Numbered from the stretch's first letter, positions 41,338-49,930 are shown. The stretch: 64,000 nt of DNA from Streptomyces pactum (GCF_002005225.1 NZ_CP019724.1:4218501-4282500); one strand, 5' to 3'. The notes: generated from the letters alone by a model not told the origin. Made by a program: numbers and translations.

Positions 41338-41768
41338 CGGCCGGCGACCCGGCACGGGGGACGCCCGCCGGCCGGCGGGCGCGCGCGGTGAAGGGCGAGC
41401 GCGAGCCGGCCCGGCCGGCCGCCGCGGCCGCGGCGGCCGACGCCGCGTACGGGGAGATCCTCGCGGTGCGGCCCGGGGTGTCCTGCCAGGAGACCGACCG
41501 GGCGGCCCGCGCGGTGACCGAGGAGGCCGGCCACGCCGAGCACTTCCCGCACCGCACCGGCCACGGCGTCGGCGTCACCACCCACGAGCCGCCCTACCTG
41601 GTGGAGGGCGTCGAGCAGGCGCTCGTAGCGGGCATGTGCTTCTCCCTCGCACCCGGCGTCTACCTGCCCGACCGCTTCGGCGTCCGCATCGAGGACGTCG
41701 TGACCTGTACGGCGGACGGGGGCCGGCGGCTCAGCACCGCCTCGCACGAACTGGCGATCGTGAAGTGA
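41338..41768 (+). pseudogene. Decayed M24-family aminopeptidase (Xaa-Pro dipeptidase) remnant
   Basis: Residues from about 41430 onward (AAYGEILAVRPGVSCQETDRAARAVTEEAG, HFPHRTGHGVGVTTHEPPYLVEG, GMCFSLAPGVYLPDRFGVRIEDVV) match the C-terminal half of a M24 pita-bread peptidase, with its His, Glu metal ligands and the GxGVRIEDxV motif. The N-terminal creatinase domain and the first two Asp metal ligands are missing. Upstream sequence is low-complexity Arg/Ala and shows no clear ribosome site. The 3' end is intact (TGA 41766-41768). Very probably non-functional. Confidence 0.8.
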
Positions 41769-41813
41769 GCACCGCCGGCCCCGACGACCCCGCCGGAACT
41801 CCGGCGGCCCCGC

Positions 41814-43484
41814 CTACAGGCCCAGCCACACCGTCGTGTCCGGGCCCACGCGGCCGTCGTCCAGCGGTGCGCTGCTCAGCAGCACCTCCCCGGCCGGCCG
41901 GTCGACCGTCCTGCCGGAGAGGTTGGTGACGCAGCGCCAGCCGGGCGACCGGTCGAACTGGAGGACACCTTCCGGAACGTCGTCCGACCAGGTCAGCGAC
42001 TCGCCGTCGAGCAACTTGCGGCGCAGGCGCAGGGCCGTGCGGTACAGCTCCAGGGTCGAGCCCGCCACCCCGTCCTGCGCCTCGACGGCGTACGCCGCGA
42101 AGTCCGGCGGCTGCGGCAGCCACGCCGCACCCGCGCCGAAGCCGTACGACGGTCCGCCCGTCGTCCACGGCAGCGGCACCCGGCACCCGTCGCGGCCCTT
42201 GCGGACGTGCCCGGTCTGCTCCCAGATCGGGTCCTGGAGGACCTCGGTGGGCAGGTCGGCCACCTCCGGCAGACCCAGCTCCTCGCCCTGGTAGACGTAG
42301 GCCGAACCGGGCAGCGCCAGCATCAGCAGCGTCGCCGCGCGGGCCCGGCGCAGCCCGGCCGCCGCGTCGACGGCCGGCGCGTGGCCGCCGGACAGCAGCC
42401 AGGCGTCGGTGTCGGTGTCCGGCGGCAGGGCGAGGCGCGTGGCGTGGCGGACCACGTCGTGGTTGGACAGCACCCAGGTCGCCGAGGCACCGGCGGCGTG
42501 CGCGTCGGCCAGGGACCCGGTGATGATCCCGCGCAGCTCCGCCGCGTCCCAGCCGGCCTGGAGGTACTCGAAGTTGAAGGCCTGCCCCAGCTCGTCCGGC
42601 CGGGCGTACAGCGCGCGCCGGGCGCCCGGCACCCACGCCTCGGCCACCGCCATGCGGGGCGGGGTGTAGGCGTCGAGGATCTTGCGCCAGTCGCGGTAGA
42701 CCTCGTGGACGTCGTCGCGGTCGTAGAACGGGTGGGTGCCGGGGGCGAACTCCGCGAGCGCCGCCTCGCTGCTCAGTTCGGGGGAGCCGAGGTCGCGCAG
42801 CGGCTCGGTCAGGTCCTTGACCAGCGCGTGCGCCACGTCGACGCGGAAGCCGTCCACGCCCCGGTCGCACCAGAACTTCAGCGTGGTCCGGAAGTCGGCC
42901 CGGACCTGCTCGTTCTCCCAGTTCAGGTCGGGCTGCTGGGGTGCGAAGAGGTGCAGGTACCACTGTCCGTCGGGCACCCGCCGCCAGGCGCTGCCGCCGA
43001 AGACGGACTGCCAGTCGGTGGGCGGGAGTTCGCCCCGCTCGCCCCGGCCGTCCCGGAAGACGTAGCGGTCCCGGGCCGCGGACCCCGGGGCCGCTGCCAG
43101 GGCCTCCCGGAACCACGCGTGGCGGTGCGAGGTGTGGTTGGGGACCAGGTCGACGATCACCTTCAGGCCCAGCCGGTGCGCCTCGGCGGCCATGGCGTCG
43201 AAGTCGTCCAGGGTCCCCAGGCGCGGGTCGACGTCCCGGTAGTCGTCGACGTCGTAACCGCCGTCGGCGAGTTCGGACGGGTAGAACGGGCTGAGCCACA
43301 GCGCGTCGACTCCCAGGGCGGCCAGATGCGTCAGGCGCTGGGTGATGCCGCGCAGGTCACCGAGCCCGTCGCCGTCGGCGTCGGCGAAGCTGCGGGGGTA
43401 GACCTGGTAGATGACTGCCTGCCGCCACCAGTTGGGGTCCTTGGACGACAGGTCGGGCGTGCGGGTGGTGCTGCGTACGGTCAC
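41814..43484 (-). CDS. GH13 alpha-glucosidase (oligo-1,6-glucosidase/maltase type)
   Basis: A 556-residue cytoplasmic enzyme. WWRQAVIYQVYPRSFADADGDGLGDLRGI opens the barrel. Conserved region II has the nucleophile Asp in GFRVDVAHAL, region III the acid Glu in AVAEAWV, and region IV LSNHDVVRHA. The barrel is followed by a beta-sandwich domain. It hydrolyses alpha-glucosides taken up from starch breakdown. The GTG at 43484 has GGAG upstream. No transporter genes are adjacent, unlike the agl operon. Good match in length to the family. Confidence 0.92.
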   Translation of the reverse strand: MTVRSTTRTPDLSSKDPNWWRQAVIYQVYPRSFADADGDGLGDLRGITQRLTHLAALGVDALWLSPFYPSELADGGYDVDDYRDVDPRLGTLDDFDAMAAEAHRLGLKVIVDLVPNHTSHRHAWFREALAAAPGSAARDRYVFRDGRGERGELPPTDWQSVFGGSAWRRVPDGQWYLHLFAPQQPDLNWENEQVRADFRTTLKFWCDRGVDGFRVDVAHALVKDLTEPLRDLGSPELSSEAALAEFAPGTHPFYDRDDVHEVYRDWRKILDAYTPPRMAVAEAWVPGARRALYARPDELGQAFNFEYLQAGWDAAELRGIITGSLADAHAAGASATWVLSNHDVVRHATRLALPPDTDTDAWLLSGGHAPAVDAAAGLRRARAATLLMLALPGSAYVYQGEELGLPEVADLPTEVLQDPIWEQTGHVRKGRDGCRVPLPWTTGGPSYGFGAGAAWLPQPPDFAAYAVEAQDGVAGSTLELYRTALRLRRKLLDGESLTWSDDVPEGVLQFDRSPGWRCVTNLSGRTVDRPAGEVLLSSAPLDDGRVGPDTTVWLGL

Positions 43485-43575
43485 GCGGTCTCCTTCGCGG
43501 TGCGTGCGGGCGACACGAACAGATCTGTCCACATCACCCGAAAAGCGAACCCGTGCGCCCGCGACGCGCCGAGGA

Positions 43576-44571
43576 CTACGCGCCTCGGCGTTCGCCCCGA
43601 CGCTCGACCGCCCCCAGGTACAGGGCCACGTACCGGGCCACGTCCACGTCCAGCGCCACGTCCACCAGCGGCTGTTCGCGCGTGCCCTCGTGCAGTTCGG
43701 ACTCGCCGGGGCGGACCCGGCGGTCGACGACGGTCTGGCCGCGGGCCGGGCCGGGGGCCAGACAGACCTCGACGGGCAGCCGGTGCGTGGTCAGGCCGGC
43801 CGGATCGATCACCGCGCAGACCGCGCCCGCGTCGCCCAGGCCGCCGCCCGGGTCCGCCTCGTCGGTGGCCGGGCCGCGGTGGGCGAGCAGCTCACCGGCG
43901 AGCCGGGTGCCGGGCTCGGCGCTCGCGCGCAGCCGGCGTACGTCGGGCCCCGGGACGATCACCCGCTGGAACACGTCCAGCCCGTACATCGTGATCGGCA
44001 CCCCGGCGGTGAGCAGGATCGCGGCGGCCTCCGGGTCGTGCCACACGTTGAACTCGGCGACCGGCGTCGCGTTGCCGGTGGCCACCGCGCCCCCCATGAA
44101 CACGATCCGCTCGATGTTGGCGGTGACCTCCGGGTGGGTGCGCAGCAGCAGCGCGACGTTGGTCGCCGGGGCGGTGGGGATCAGGGTGACCGGACGCGGG
44201 GAGGCGAGGATCTCCCGGCGCAGCAGCGTCACCGCGTCCACGCCGGCGGGGGCGCGGGTGGGCGCGGGCAGGCCGAGGTCGCCCATGCCGTCGTGGCCGT
44301 GCACGTGCCGGGCGGTGCGCACGCCCTCGATCAGCGGGCGGGCGGCGCCCCGGGCGACGGGGACGTCCGGGGCGCCGGCCTGCTCCAGCACGGTCAGCGT
44401 GTTCCGTACGACCCCCTCCACGTCCGTGTTCCCCGCCACGCAGGTGACCGCGCGCAGGTCGAGCCCCGGGTGGCGGACCGCCAGCAGCAGGGCCAGCGCG
44501 TCGTCGATGCCGGTGTCGCAGTCGATGATCACGGGGATGGGCCGCTGCTGCGGACCGGAGGCGGTCGTCAC
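43576..44571 (-). CDS. Inosine-uridine preferring nucleoside hydrolase
   Basis: A 331-residue IU-NH family hydrolase. The calcium-binding N-terminus IPVIIDCDTGIDDALALLLA (DxDxxxDD) is complete. VFMGGAVATGNATPVAEFNVWHDPEAA supplies the ribose-binding block and GLDVFQRVIV follows. It would split purine or pyrimidine ribonucleosides to base and ribose. The C-terminal third is more degenerate with acidic and Arg-rich segments. GTG start at 44571 after ggagtcctccgcc. Cytoplasmic salvage role; cotranscription with the synthetase upstream is possible (55 bp gap). Confidence 0.9.
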   Translation of the reverse strand: MTTASGPQQRPIPVIIDCDTGIDDALALLLAVRHPGLDLRAVTCVAGNTDVEGVVRNTLTVLEQAGAPDVPVARGAARPLIEGVRTARHVHGHDGMGDLGLPAPTRAPAGVDAVTLLRREILASPRPVTLIPTAPATNVALLLRTHPEVTANIERIVFMGGAVATGNATPVAEFNVWHDPEAAAILLTAGVPITMYGLDVFQRVIVPGPDVRRLRASAEPGTRLAGELLAHRGPATDEADPGGGLGDAGAVCAVIDPAGLTTHRLPVEVCLAPGPARGQTVVDRRVRPGESELHEGTREQPLVDVALDVDVARYVALYLGAVERRGERRGA

Positions 44572-44626
44572 GGCGGAGGACTCCTTGGGCTTCGTGGGGC
44601 GCCGGTCGCCGTGACCCTACGCGGGC

Positions 44627-45958
44627 TCACGCCGGTTCCCACAGCTCGGGGCCGCGCGCCCGGACCCGGCCGGCGATCCGCCGCAGCAGTTCCGCGCCGG
44701 CCACCCGTCCGGGCCGGCGGCCGTCCCGCAGGCGTACGTCCACCAGGTCGCCGCCCGCCGCCTCCCGCGCGCCGACCACCGCCAGGTACGGCACCTTTCG
44801 CGCCGCCCGGACGCGGGCGCCGAGGGTGCCGTGCTCCGGCCCGGCGACCTCGGCGCGCAGCCCGTGGTCACCGGCCCGCCGTACGAGGTCGTACGCCGGG
44901 TCCCGCTGCGCCTCGCCGACCGGCAGCACCACCAACTGCACGGGTGCCAGCCACGCCGGGAACGCCCCGCCGTGCGCCTCGATCAGGTGCGCGACCACCC
45001 GCTCCACGCTGCCGATGACGCTGCGGTGCACCATGACCGGGCGGTGCCGGGCGCCGTCGGGGCCGGTGTAGCGCAGGCCGAAGCGTTCGGGCTGGTGGAA
45101 GTCGATCTGGACGGTGGAGAGGGTGGACTCGCGTCCGGCGGCGTCCGCGACCTGCACGTCGATCTTGGGTCCGTAGAAGGCGGCCTCACCCTCCACCGCC
45201 TCGTACGGCAGCCCGTCCAAGGCCTCCTCCAGCAGTGCGGTGGCCCGCCGCCACAGCTCCGGGTCGGCCACGTACTTGCCGCCCGGGCCGGGCAGCGAGA
45301 GACGGTAGCGGGCGGCCCGGATGCCGAGGTCGGCGTGGGCGCGGCGGATGAGGCCGAGGGCGGCGCGGGCCTCGGCGGCGGCCTGGTCCGGGGTGCAGAA
45401 GATGTGCGCGTCGTTGAGGTGGATGGCCCGTACGCGGGTCAGGCCGCCGAGCACGCCGGACGGTTCGGAGCGGTACATGGCGCCCAGCTCGGCGATCCGC
45501 AGGGGCAGCTCCCGGTAGCTGTGGGAGCGGGAGCGGTAGACCAGGGCGTGGTGGGGGCACAGGCTCGGGCGGAGCACGACCTCCTCCGCACCCAGCTCCA
45601 TCGGCGGGAACATGTCGTCGCGGTAGTGCTCCCAGTGGCCGGAGATCTCGTACAGTTCGCGCTTGCCGAGGACGGGCGAGTACACGTGCCGGTAGCCGGC
45701 CCGGCGCTCCGCCTCGCGGACGTACTCCTCCAGGGTGTGGCGGACGATCGCGCCCTCGGGCAGCCAGTACGGCAGGCCCGCGCCCATCAGTGGGTCGGTG
45801 TCGAACAGACCCAGCTCACGGCCGAGCCTGCGGTGGTCGTGGTCGTGGTCGCGGTCGCGGAGGGGGGCGGGGTGCCGGTCCCGGGCCGGGGGCCGGTCCT
45901 GGGTCTGGGGCCGTTTCTCGTTCTGGGGCTGTTCCTGGTTCTGGTTGTGGTCGTGCAC
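44627..45958 (-). CDS. thrS2: Threonyl-tRNA synthetase lacking the editing domain (second copy type)
   Basis: A 443-residue class II synthetase. The catalytic domain starts near MGAGLPYWLPEGAIVRHTLEEYV. Zinc ligands are visible: Cys in LRPSLCPHHAL, His in NDAHIFC, His in VMVHRSVIGSVE. The C-terminal anticodon domain (VQLVVLPVGEAQRDPAYDLV) is normal. The TGS and editing (SAD) domains of full-length ThrRS (~640 residues) are absent. Motif 2 reads RVRAIHLNDAH where standard enzymes have RVRGFTQDDAH. A His/Asp/Gln-rich N-terminal tail (HDHNQNQ, RDHDHDHRR) could bind metal. GTG 45958 follows GGAG. A leader peptide precedes it (see below). Acts with a full-length ThrRS elsewhere. Confidence 0.9.
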   Translation of the reverse strand: MHDHNQNQEQPQNEKRPQTQDRPPARDRHPAPLRDRDHDHDHRRLGRELGLFDTDPLMGAGLPYWLPEGAIVRHTLEEYVREAERRAGYRHVYSPVLGKRELYEISGHWEHYRDDMFPPMELGAEEVVLRPSLCPHHALVYRSRSHSYRELPLRIAELGAMYRSEPSGVLGGLTRVRAIHLNDAHIFCTPDQAAAEARAALGLIRRAHADLGIRAARYRLSLPGPGGKYVADPELWRRATALLEEALDGLPYEAVEGEAAFYGPKIDVQVADAAGRESTLSTVQIDFHQPERFGLRYTGPDGARHRPVMVHRSVIGSVERVVAHLIEAHGGAFPAWLAPVQLVVLPVGEAQRDPAYDLVRRAGDHGLRAEVAGPEHGTLGARVRAARKVPYLAVVGAREAAGGDLVDVRLRDGRRPGRVAGAELLRRIAGRVRARGPELWEPA

Positions 45959-45996
45959 GGTGGTCTCCTCGGGACGGAGGACGAGCACCACGCGAC

Positions 45997-46026
45997 GAAG
46001 CCCCGGGGCGCTCGCCCCGGGGCTTC
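45997..46026 (-). terminator. Attenuator hairpin in the thrS2 leader
   Basis: GAAGCCCCGGGGCG and CGCCCCGGGGCTTC form a 14-bp perfect stem with a 2-nt loop. It lies between the leader-peptide stop and the synthetase start. There is no T-run, but stems of this strength terminate in Streptomyces. An alternative pairing with the leader-peptide region (GCCGGGCGG...CCGGCG) would compete with it. Confidence 0.65.
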
Positions 46027-46043
46027 GGACTTCTGCTCAGCAG

Positions 46044-46100
46044 TCAGCGCGCCGGGACACCGCCCGGCGTCGTCATCAGGAAATGGCCGACGCGCTTCAT
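46044..46100 (-). CDS. Threonine leader peptide of an attenuator
   Basis: An 18-residue reading frame, MKRVGHFLMTTPGGVPAR, with two adjacent threonine codons (ACG ACG) at residues 10-11. It starts with ATG only 7 nt after a -10 box (TACCGT, minus strand 46113-46108), so the mRNA is probably leaderless. Stop 46046-46044 is 18 nt before the attenuator hairpin. Ribosome stalling at the Thr pair under low charged tRNA-Thr would allow read-through into thrS2, as in trp-type attenuators. Confidence 0.7.
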   Translation of the reverse strand: MKRVGHFLMTTPGGVPAR

Positions 46101-46107
46101 GGACGGG

Positions 46108-46113
46108 ACGGTA
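46108..46113 (-). promoter_or_regulatory. -10 element of the thrS2 leader transcript
   Basis: TACCGT on the minus strand, 7 nt from the leader-peptide ATG. Confidence 0.45.
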
Positions 46114-46265
46114 CGCGCGGGCGGACGCCGACGCGAGCCGTTTTCGCGCCGGGCGCCTCACCCGGACGGCCCCGCACGCTGGTGGCGGGGCGGGGGCGGT
46201 GGTGCCGTGGAGGGTGCGACCGGCCCTGAACGGCGCCGGTCGCCCCGGCCCGCCAGGAGGCCCCG

Positions 46266-47033
46266 ATGCAGCACGCCCCCGCCGCCCGTCCTCTGCTCGC
46301 CCCCGCGCTCTCGGCCGTACTGGCGCTGACGGTGGCCGCCTGCTCCGCCGGTGGACGGGAGGCGGTCCGGCCGGCCGGCACCGGGGCGGCGACCGCGCAG
46401 TCCCCGGCCACCCTTCCGTCCCCCGCCGTACCGCCCGCGCTCACCCGGGGGCAGGCGCGGGCGGCGCTGATCACGGAGGCCGACCTGGGCGCGGCGTGGG
46501 TGCCGACGCGGGGTGCCGCGACCTGGCGGGACGAGGTGCTCAAGGCCACCGCCGAGCGCCCCGACTGCCGGCGGCTGCTGGACGTCCTCTACACCGAGGA
46601 GCTGTTCGGCGCCGCCATCGCCCCGAGGGCCACGGCCGCCCTGGACGACGCGGCCGGCGGGTCCCAGTTGCACTACCGGATCACCTCGTACCGCGCGGCC
46701 GACATCGACCGGGTGCTGGACTGGCTCGGGACGCTGCCGGACACCTGCGGGCGGTTCACGGCCCGGGCCGCCCGCGGCGCCGCCCGGGACGTCCGGGTCA
46801 CCGGCATGACGCCGCCGGAGGCGGGGGACGCCCGGCGGGGCCTGCGGGTGACGGTGGGCGCCGGGGCCGCCGTCCTCACCGTGGACCTCGTGGCGGTACG
46901 CGTCGGCGACGACGCGATCAGCCTCACCAACGGCGTCCTGGGCGAACCGGCCGACGACGCCACGACGACGGCCGTCGAGGTGGGGACGCGGCGGCTGACG
47001 GAGGTCCGGCGGCAAGGGCGGGCGCAGGTCTAG
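46266..47033 (+). CDS. Lipoprotein of unknown function
   Basis: A 255-residue lipoprotein. The signal peptide has lipobox LTVAAC (Cys near residue 26), then a Thr/Pro/Ala linker. The folded part starts LTRGQARAALITEADLGAAWVPTRG and has paired Cys (RPDCRRLLDVLY, LPDTCGRF), suggesting a disulfide. The layout resembles LppX/LpqN-like or sensor-domain lipoproteins of actinomycetes. The ATG at 46266 follows AGGAGG. Transcribed away from thrS2. Function unknown. Confidence 0.75.
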   Translation: MQHAPAARPLLAPALSAVLALTVAACSAGGREAVRPAGTGAATAQSPATLPSPAVPPALTRGQARAALITEADLGAAWVPTRGAATWRDEVLKATAERPDCRRLLDVLYTEELFGAAIAPRATAALDDAAGGSQLHYRITSYRAADIDRVLDWLGTLPDTCGRFTARAARGAARDVRVTGMTPPEAGDARRGLRVTVGAGAAVLTVDLVAVRVGDDAISLTNGVLGEPADDATTTAVEVGTRRLTEVRRQGRAQV

Positions 47034-47040
47034 CGTCGCG

Positions 47041-47157
47041 GCGGGTCGCAGCGGGTCGCAGCGGGTCGCGGCGAGTCGCACGTGACGCAGCGAGTCGCGG
47101 CGAGTCGCACGCGACGCAGCAAGTCGCGGCGAGTCGCACGCGACGCAGCAGTCATCG
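47041..47157. repeat. 10-bp and 29-bp tandem repeats after the lipoprotein gene
   Basis: Three copies of GCGGGTCGCA (47041-47070) are followed by three 29-bp copies starting 47071, 47100 and 47129. Each 29-bp copy contains the small dyad GTCGC-AC-GCGAC (with one variant), so the array may act as a stack of weak terminators between convergent genes. Confidence 0.85.
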
Positions 47158-47207
47158 CAGGTCGCGCCGCGACGGGTGTCGGGCCCCGGCCGTGCCAGCC
47201 CGTGGTC

Positions 47208-47924
47208 CTAGTGGTCGCGGTCCAGGCGGCGGCGGTGGGAGAGCACGTCGCGGGCCACGTGGTGGGCGGTGCGGCCGCGGGCGAACGCGTCGGCGCGCAG
47301 GCGCGCCAGGGCCTCGTCGGCGCCGACACCGAGCTGGGCCATGATCATGCCGACCGCCCGGTAGACCTCGTCGTGGTCACCGGCCAGTTCGTCCAGCCAG
47401 GTCTCCTCCCGCGGCAGCGCCATCACCGCCACCGTCATGACGCCCGCCACGAGCCGTGCCGTGCGCAACTGCGGCCCGGTCAGCGCGCCGGGAGTGTCCC
47501 GGTAGAGGTCGAGGGTGCCCAGGCACCCGGCGTCGCCGCCCAGCGGCAGCGCGTACACCGCCCGTACGCCGACCGCGGTCGCCTGCTGGGCGAAGACGGG
47601 CCACCGGCCCGCGTCGGCACCGGCCGCCAGATCGCAGGCGAGCACCGCGGCGCCGGACTCGGCGGCGCTCACGCAGGGACCGTCACCCAGCGTGGCCTGG
47701 AGCTCCGCCAGGTAGGTCGCCCGGTCACCCCTGGCGCACAACCGCACCGGCACGCCCTCGACACGCAGCGACGCGCTCGCGCCGGTCACCGGCAGCAGCC
47801 GTACCGCCGTCTCGCACAGCAGTCCCGGCACCTCGCCGGGCGGGCTGCCCCGCACCTGCGCCTCGATCACCTCGGCGGCGCGTTCCCCGTCCGGCGGCCA
47901 CCGGGGTTCTTCGCTGGGCCGCAC
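47208..47924 (-). CDS. GAF and ANTAR domain protein
   Basis: A 238-residue soluble protein. The GAF domain (about 20-165) begins PPGEVPGLLCETAVRLLPVTGASASL. The ANTAR domain (about 185-238; VYRAVGMIMAQLGVGADEALARLRADAFARG) has the Ala and aromatic residues of an RNA-binding three-helix bundle. ANTAR proteins bind paired stem-loops in mRNA to prevent termination; the GAF domain would sense a small molecule. GTG 47924 is chosen since GGAGG lies 8 nt upstream; a GTG at 47942 overlaps the ribosome site. Confidence 0.88.
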   Translation of the reverse strand: MRPSEEPRWPPDGERAAEVIEAQVRGSPPGEVPGLLCETAVRLLPVTGASASLRVEGVPVRLCARGDRATYLAELQATLGDGPCVSAAESGAAVLACDLAAGADAGRWPVFAQQATAVGVRAVYALPLGGDAGCLGTLDLYRDTPGALTGPQLRTARLVAGVMTVAVMALPREETWLDELAGDHDEVYRAVGMIMAQLGVGADEALARLRADAFARGRTAHHVARDVLSHRRRLDRDH

Positions 47925-48017
47925 GCGCACCGCCTCCTTCACTGACGCGGCCGGAGGCTCGACTACCCCTGCCCGAACAGGGGAAACCCGGGGCGTGCCG
48001 CGGGCCGCGGACCGTGC

Positions 48018-48764
48018 TCAGCGCTTCTCGTAGGGGTTCGCGGGCTGCTCCACCCGTCGTACGTCCGTCACGTCGAGGACCGGTGGCCAGGCCGCGTCCG
48101 AGCCGAGTGCGCCCTGCGGGTGCCAGGTGCCGGTGACCGTGACCCAGGTGTCGACGGGCGGCGCGTCGGCGCCCCGGGCCTCGGCCTTCGTGACGGTGGC
48201 GTCGGCGGCGCAGCAGGAGACCTGGAGCCGGGTGACGTACCAGGTGCCGTCGTCGCCGTGGGTGACGAAGCCGGTCAGGCGTATGGTGCGGCCGGTCAGC
48301 GAGCGCCCGCTGTCGTAGACCGCGCGGGAGCCGAACTCGGCGAGGGTCAGCTCCACCGGGTCCCCGGACGGCAGCGCGGGGAAGGTGCCGACGCCCTGCG
48401 CCGCACGCTGGGCCGCCTCGCGTTCGGCGCTGTAGGAACCGAGCGCGGGCGGCGGGAAGAGCAGCAGGGCGAGGGCGGGCAGGGTGAGGAGCCAGGCGAC
48501 GCGGGGGCCGGCGGGGCCGTGACTGTGGCCGTGGGCGTCCGCCTCCCGGTCTGCCTCCCCGTCCGCTTCGCCGCCCGCCTCCCCCTCACCGCGCCGGGCC
48601 AGGACGGTGGCCGCCGCGAGCAGCACCAGCACCGCCCCGGACGCGATCAGGTACGGCCGCAGCCCCGGCTGCACGTACCGCAGGTAGAGGTCGCCGAAGA
48701 GCGAGATCCGCAACACCGCCGCGCCGGTCAGCGCGAGCAGGACCGCCGGCCCGTACCGCCTCAC
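48018..48764 (-). CDS. TIGR03943 family membrane protein
   Basis: A 248-residue protein. Two N-terminal helices (about 5-20 and 38-57), a His-rich cytoplasmic loop (AHGHSHG), a third helix (ALALLLFPPPALG), then an extracytoplasmic OB-like domain (FGSRAVYDSGRSLTGRTIRLTGFV; YVTRLQVSCCAADATVTK with a Cys pair). The family usually sits beside a YraQ-type permease, as here, and the Cys and His residues suggest metal or redox involvement. GTG 48764 overlaps the permease stop (GTGA). Named function is not known. Confidence 0.85.
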   Translation of the reverse strand: MRRYGPAVLLALTGAAVLRISLFGDLYLRYVQPGLRPYLIASGAVLVLLAAATVLARRGEGEAGGEADGEADREADAHGHSHGPAGPRVAWLLTLPALALLLFPPPALGSYSAEREAAQRAAQGVGTFPALPSGDPVELTLAEFGSRAVYDSGRSLTGRTIRLTGFVTHGDDGTWYVTRLQVSCCAADATVTKAEARGADAPPVDTWVTVTGTWHPQGALGSDAAWPPVLDVTDVRRVEQPANPYEKR

Positions 48765-49861
48765 AGCAGCCACCACCCCACCAGCACACTGCTCGCCACG
48801 GCCACCACCCACGTCACCGACGCGAACCGCACCGCGAAGGCCCGGCCGAAGGTACCGGTCTGCAGCGCGATCAGCTTCAGGTCGACCATCGGTCCCACCA
48901 CCATGAACGCCAGTCGCGCGGTCGGCGAGAACCCGCTCAGCGACGCGGCGACGAAGGCGTCCGCCTCGCTGCACACGCACAGCACCACCGCGAGGACCGC
49001 GAGCAGCAGCACGGACAGCCAGGGCGAGTCGGTGAAGACGTCCAGCACGGAGCGGGGCACGGTGACGTTGAAGGCGGCCGCCGCGCCGGCACCGACCACC
49101 AGGAAGCCGCCGGCGTGCAGGAAGTCGTGCCGCAGGCCGGTGACGAAGCCGCTCCAGCCGTGCGACGACGCTCCCGGCCCCGTACGGGCCTTCGGCAGCC
49201 GCAGCCACTCCTCCTTCCCGAACCGGACCCACAGCCAGCCCATCACGACCGCCGCCGTGAGGGAGGCGGCCAGGCGGGCCGCGACCATGGCGGGCTGTCC
49301 GGGGAACGCGATCGACGTGGACACCAGCACCACCGGGTTGATCGCGGGCGCCGACAGGAGGAAGGCGAGGGCCGCGGCCGGGGCGACGCCGCGCCGCATC
49401 AGGCTCCCGGCCACCGGCACCGACGCGCACTCGCAGCCGGGCAGGACCACTCCGGCCGCACCGGCGACGGGCACGGCGAGGGCCTGGTTACGGGGCAGGA
49501 GACGGCTGAACACACGCTCGGGCACGAACGCCCCGATCGCCGCCGAGACGACCGTGCCCAGCAGCAGGAACGGCACGCCCTGGACGACGACGGCGGTGAA
49601 CACCGTCCACCAGGCCGCCACCGCGGGCGTGTAGAGGTCGAGCGCCACGGTCGGACCGAGGACCGAGGCCACGGTCGCGATGGCCAGCAGCGCGGTCCCG
49701 CCGAGCACGGCGTACACCAGCGCGCGCACGGCGAGCCGCAGAACGTCGGCCACTGCCCGGTCGGCCAGCACGTGTCCGGTCACCGGCTGGTCGGCCGGCG
49801 CCCGCCCGGTCACCGCCGGGTCGGCCGGCGCCCGGCCGGTCGCTGTCGGTTGGTCGTCCAC
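48761..49861 (-). CDS. YraQ/UPF0718-type permease
   Basis: A 366-residue membrane protein with about eight helices. The family motif LPGCECASVPVAGSLMRRGVAPAAALAFLLSAPAINPVVL (Cys-x-Cys in the first half) and a related second half (VVLCVCSEADAFVAASLSG) form a two-fold pore. An N-terminal extension has two and a half copies of TGRAPAD-type repeats. It pairs with the TIGR03943 protein; metal or small-molecule export is proposed for the family, unproven. I looked for a Zur-like box before it and saw none. Confidence 0.87.
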   Translation of the reverse strand: MDDQPTATGRAPADPAVTGRAPADQPVTGHVLADRAVADVLRLAVRALVYAVLGGTALLAIATVASVLGPTVALDLYTPAVAAWWTVFTAVVVQGVPFLLLGTVVSAAIGAFVPERVFSRLLPRNQALAVPVAGAAGVVLPGCECASVPVAGSLMRRGVAPAAALAFLLSAPAINPVVLVSTSIAFPGQPAMVAARLAASLTAAVVMGWLWVRFGKEEWLRLPKARTGPGASSHGWSGFVTGLRHDFLHAGGFLVVGAGAAAAFNVTVPRSVLDVFTDSPWLSVLLLAVLAVVLCVCSEADAFVAASLSGFSPTARLAFMVVGPMVDLKLIALQTGTFGRAFAVRFASVTWVVAVASSVLVGWWLL

Positions 49862-49930
49862 GTGCCTCGTCCCGCTCGTCCGTGTGCCCGGGCAATCTAA
49901 CCGGCGCGGCCGTGGGCCGGCCCCGGCGTC

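Noticed and set aside
45958..46113. T-box riboswitch before thrS2
   Set aside because: No T-box sequence or specifier-loop architecture was seen; a short peptide with Thr codons and a terminator explains the leader better.
49862..49930. Zur box upstream of the permease pair
   Set aside because: No AT-rich dyad of the Zur type is present in the short gap.
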